Positions 7,467 to 9,553 of a DNA stretch of 9,553 nucleotides are shown here, in pieces. The notes beneath the pieces are model-generated. The model saw only the letters and a list, made by a program, of their open reading frames with translations. It had not been told where the DNA came from and ran no database searches. The stretch's first letter is position 1. Every line of letters starts with the position of its first letter. Origin of the DNA: Pelomonas sp963992225 (GTDB lineage Bacteria > Pseudomonadota > Gammaproteobacteria > Burkholderiales > Burkholderiaceae_C); assembly GCA_963992225.1 (NCBI GenBank), contig CAXDTK010000214.1:1-9553 (forward strand), in the 5' to 3' direction. The position numbers and the translations under genes are program-made.

Positions 7467-7503
7467 GACTCCCTGATGGCCCGGATCGGGCCGGGCAGGA
7501 GTC
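7467..7503 (-). promoter_or_regulatory. 5' leader hairpin covering the Shine-Dalgarno of the PEP-CTERM gene
   Basis: On the minus-strand transcript GACTCC (complement of 7498-7503) pairs with GGAGTC (complement of 7467-7472). Inside, CGGGCC-type arms at 7487-7492 and 7478-7483 form a second perfect 6-base helix around a 3-base loop. The GGAG of the outer 3' arm is the core of the Shine-Dalgarno. The fold would lower translation until it is melted or remodelled. Whether the transcript begins upstream of the hairpin is not known. Confidence 0.45.
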
Positions 7504-7552
7504 TGCAACCGTCTGTTTCGCGGCGTCATCCCTAACCTCGCGGGCGCGGCGC

Positions 7553-8266
7553 TCAGCCGCGCGCCGGGATCTGCAGCCCCCGCTGCACGGCCGGCCGGGC
7601 CAGGAAGGCCTGCAGCACGCGGTCCACCTCGCGGAAGTCGGCATAACCGACCAGCTCGCCGGCGCCGTAGAAGCCGATCAGGTTGTTGACCCAGGGGAAC
7701 ACCGCGATGTCGGCGATGCCGTAGTCGTCGCCCACCAGCCAGGCGCGGCCCTGCAGGTGGCGGTCCAGCACGCCCAGCAGCCGGCGCGACTCGGCCACGT
7801 AGCGGTCGCGCGGGCGCCTGTCCTCGTAGTCCTTGCCGGCGAACTTGTGGAAGAAGCCCAGCTGGCCAAACATCGGGCCCACCCCGCCCATCTGGAACAT
7901 CAGCCACTGCAGCGCTTCATAGCGCCGCGCGGGGTCTTGCTCGACCGACGGCAGCAGCCGGCCGGTCTTCTCGGCGAGGTACACCAGGATGGCGCCGCTC
8001 TCGAACAGCGCCAGCGGCCGGCCGCCCGGGCCGTGGGGGTCGAGGATGGCGGGGATCTTGTTGTTCGGGTTCAGCGACAGGAACTCGGGGCTGAGCTGGT
8101 CCTGCGTGTCGAAGCTGACCAGGTGCGGCTCGTAGGTCAGGCCCAGTTCCTCCAGCGCGATGGACACCTAGACGCCGTTGGGTGTGGGCAGCGAGTACAG
8201 CTGCAGACGCTCGGGGTGGGCGGCGGGCCACTTCTGGGTGATGGGGAAAGCGCTGAGGGCGGTCAT
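7553..8266 (-). pseudogene. Glutathione S-transferase (YfcG/YghU-like) interrupted by an amber codon
   Basis: The full frame begins at ATG 8266 (MTALSAFPITQKWPAAHPER), reads LQLYSLPTPNGV, hits TAG at 8168-8170 and continues without shift for 204 codons (VSIALEELGL...). The part after the stop has the glutathione-site motif ESGAILVYLAEKTGRLLP of the thioredoxin-like domain, then the helical C-terminal domain with DYGIADIAVFPWVNNL. TPNG-x-K is the active-site region of YfcG and YghU, GSTs with disulfide-bond oxidoreductase activity. The amber stands where the Lys codon (AAG) is expected, so a single A-to-T change explains it. A GTG at 8165-8167 directly after the stop could allow restart, but that product would lack the first strand and the Thr/Asn site. 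The alternatives are a real nonsense mutation or a base error in the assembly. The intact remainder suggests a very recent event. Confidence 0.85.
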
Positions 8267-8290
8267 GGCGTCGGGGAACCGGTGGGAAGC

Positions 8291-8311
8291 GCAGCACTGT
8301 AGGCATGCTGC
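8291..8311. promoter_or_regulatory. Inverted repeat between the divergent GST and ubiA genes
   Basis: GCAGCA (8291-8296) and TGCTGC (8306-8311) form a perfect 6-base inverted repeat with a 9-base spacer. It is 25 bases upstream of the GST start codon and about 120 upstream of ubiA. Such spacing is compatible with a dimeric regulator site in the shared promoter region. No regulator can be named, and the repeat could be chance in GC-rich DNA. Confidence 0.2.
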
Positions 8312-8429
8312 ATTGCCCCTGCGTCAGCCGGGCCATCACGACGCGTGACAGGGGTTGGTGCGGCGTGCGCAGCCGTGTGCCCGCCCACAGGCTCGCCACG
8401 CCAGCCGCGCCGCGCGTGAAAATGCGCCC

Positions 8430-9335
8430 ATGTCCCTCACCGCCCCCGCTGCCACGCCGCCGTCGCGGCTGGCCCTCTACCTGCAGCTGATCCGCTGGGA
8501 CCGCCCGGCCGGCTGGCTGCTGCTGTTGTGGCCCACGCTGTCGGCCTTGTGGATCGCCGCGGACGGCTGGCCCGGCTGGCACCTGCTGGCGGTCTTCACG
8601 CTGGGCACGGTGCTGATGCGCTCGGCCGGCTGCTGCATCAACGATGTCGCCGACCGCGACTTCGACCGCCATGTGAAGCGCACCGCCGAGCGGCCCGTCA
8701 CCACCGGCGCCGTGTCGGTGAAGGAGGCGCTGGGGCTGGGCGCGGCGCTGGCGCTGCTGTCGTTCGGGCTGGTGCTGACGACCAACCCGCCGGCCATCCT
8801 GCTGAGCTTCGCGGCGCTGGCCGTGGCCATCGTCTACCCGTTCGCCAAGCGCGTCATCGCAATGCCGCAGGCGGTGCTGGGCGTGGCGTTCTCGTTCGGC
8901 ATCCCGATGGCGTTCGCCGCGGCGCTGGGCGGCGCCGAGTGGCAGCTGCGCGCGGTGCCGCTGTCGGCCTGGGCGCTGCTGGTGGGCAACCTGTTCTGGG
9001 TGCTGGCCTACGACACCGAGTACGCGATGGTGGACCGCGATGACGACCTGAAGATCGGCCTGCGTTCCTCGGCCATCGCGCTGGGCCGCTGGGACGTGGC
9101 GGGCATCATGATCTTCTACGCCGCCTACCTGGCGATGTGGGCCGGCATCGGCCTGCGGCTGGGCCTGGGGCGCTGGTACTTGCTGGGCATCGCGGTGGCG
9201 GCCGCGCAGGCGGCGTGGCATTACACGCTGATCCGCCGCCGGCACCGCGCGGGCTGCTTCACGGCCTTCCGCGCCAACCACTGGCTGGGCTTCGCGGTGT
9301 TCGCCGGCACGGTGCTGGACCTGGCGCTGCGCTGA
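8430..9335 (+). CDS. ubiA: 4-hydroxybenzoate polyprenyltransferase
   Basis: This 301-residue integral membrane enzyme attaches the polyprenyl chain to 4-hydroxybenzoate in ubiquinone synthesis. Both Asp-rich prenyl-diphosphate/Mg motifs of the UbiA superfamily are intact: NDVADRDFD (71-79) and YDTEYAMVDRDDD (194-206). RPAGWLLLLWPTLSALW (25-41) and the conserved RTAERPVTTG (84-93) are typical of bacterial UbiA. About eight to nine hydrophobic helices are visible. The length is close to that of E. coli UbiA (290). The ATG at 8430 gives the usual short cytoplasmic N-terminus; the frame is open further upstream but nothing conserved lies there. No strong Shine-Dalgarno is seen. It stands alone, divergent from the GST gene. 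A GC-rich 8-base stem (9344-9351/9358-9365) follows the stop but has no T-run. Confidence 0.96.
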   Translation: MSLTAPAATPPSRLALYLQLIRWDRPAGWLLLLWPTLSALWIAADGWPGWHLLAVFTLGTVLMRSAGCCINDVADRDFDRHVKRTAERPVTTGAVSVKEALGLGAALALLSFGLVLTTNPPAILLSFAALAVAIVYPFAKRVIAMPQAVLGVAFSFGIPMAFAAALGGAEWQLRAVPLSAWALLVGNLFWVLAYDTEYAMVDRDDDLKIGLRSSAIALGRWDVAGIMIFYAAYLAMWAGIGLRLGLGRWYLLGIAVAAAQAAWHYTLIRRRHRAGCFTAFRANHWLGFAVFAGTVLDLALR

Positions 9336-9343
9336 GGGAATAT

Positions 9344-9365
9344 GCCCGGGGCGCCGCCCCCGGGC
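9344..9365 (+). terminator. GC-rich stem-loop after ubiA, weak terminator candidate
   Basis: GCCCGGGG (9344-9351) and CCCCGGGC (9358-9365) form a perfect 8-base stem with a 6-base loop, 8 bases after the ubiA stop. A U-tract is absent, so intrinsic termination would be inefficient. It may instead stabilise the mRNA 3' end or be a GC-bias coincidence. Confidence 0.3.
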
Positions 9366-9433
9366 CGCGTCGTGGCGGCGCTACATTGGCCGCCGCGGCC
9401 CGCGCCGCAGTCCAGTCACCAGGGAGTTTGTCG

Positions 9434-9508
9434 ATGCCGAATGCTATCCGTCACCGCGCCGCGGCGGCCTTGCTGTTGTTGGGCCTGCTGGCCGGCTGTG
9501 GTGGGGGT
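9434..9508 (+). CDS. Lipoprotein, N-terminal fragment (cut by contig end)
   Basis: Only 25 codons remain: MPNAIRHRAAAALLLLGLLAGCGGG, then adapter begins. A basic n-region, a Leu/Ala-rich core and the lipobox LLAGC (Cys22) mark a type II signal peptide, so the mature protein would be lipid-anchored at Cys22. The Gly run after the Cys is typical of a flexible tether. AGGGAG (9421-9426) is a good Shine-Dalgarno 7 bases before the ATG. The gene may have its own promoter in the 98-base gap after ubiA. Its function cannot be told. Confidence 0.75.
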
Positions 9509-9553
9509 CTGTCTCTTATACACATCTCCGAGCCCACGAGACGGACTCCTATC
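9509..9553 (+). other. Untrimmed Nextera read-2 adapter with i7 index
   Basis: Positions 9509-9527 are the Tn5 mosaic end read outward (CTGTCTCTTATACACATCT). Positions 9528-9542 are CCGAGCCCACGAGAC, and 9543-9550 (GGACTCCT) match the index I know as N705. Positions 9551-9553 begin the P7 oligo. This is library sequence and marks an artificial contig end. Confidence 0.98.

Noticed and set aside
8324..8356. CACG-ACG-CGTG dyad and other small repeats upstream of ubiA
   Set aside because: Repeats this short are expected often in GC-rich DNA, and nothing ties them to a known regulator.

Overview
The window is an assembled contig whose first 47 and last 45 bases are untrimmed Illumina Nextera adapter with sample index sequence, so the biological insert is about positions 48-9508. 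From roughly 1430 rightward the DNA is very GC-rich, densely coding and has the codon use of a high-GC betaproteobacterium. The gene set (CopA/CueR with a CueR-type operator, a DUF2145 protein with its small exported partner, a PEP-CTERM protein, UbiA) fits the Burkholderiales, perhaps the Rubrivivax/Leptothrix neighbourhood. That placement is inference, because no rRNA or other marker gene is present.

Positions 48-1433 are an accessory patch. A gene-poor, highly structured stretch (48 to about 409) looks like the right end of an IS110-family (IS1111-type) insertion sequence. An AT-richer single-gene segment (about 410-1061, gene on the minus strand) encodes a 210-residue protein with a HEPN-like R-X4-H motif. 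From 1062 comes the left end of an IS110-family element, with only the first ~26 codons of its transposase, frameshifted. An 11-base inverted repeat (GGGAAGTCCCT at 396-406 and its complement at 1069-1079) flanks the gene segment at offsets typical of IS1111 ends. Integron-like core boxes (GTTAGGC, and TTCTAAC at the stop codon) lie directly beside both ends. This resembles a cassette bracketed by attC-targeting IS1111-type elements. The structured RNA between 239 and 370 is a candidate guide (seeker/bridge) RNA.

Positions 1434-5341 hold a Tat-exported serine hydrolase (minus strand) diverging from a copper-tolerance operon, copA-cueR (plus strand). A perfect CueR-type dyad inside a long-spacer promoter sits in the 93-base gap between them. 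It fixes the copA start and makes copA-cueR a self-contained copper efflux and sensing unit.

Positions 5393-6723 encode two translationally coupled exported proteins: a small Ser-rich protein and a DUF2145 protein with His and Cys motifs suggestive of a permuted papain-like fold. Convergent to them, overlapping by 17 bases, is a PEP-CTERM protein gene (6707-7462) whose Shine-Dalgarno sequence is locked in a predicted hairpin. Next is a YfcG/YghU-like glutathione S-transferase gene (7553-8266, minus strand) interrupted by an in-frame amber codon at its active-site motif. Diverging from it is ubiA (8430-9335, ubiquinone biosynthesis), followed by the first 25 codons of a lipoprotein gene cut by the adapter.

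The observations most worth following up are the IS1111-like ends with their candidate guide RNA around a HEPN-like cassette, the amber codon in the GST gene, and the SD-masking hairpin of the PEP-CTERM gene.
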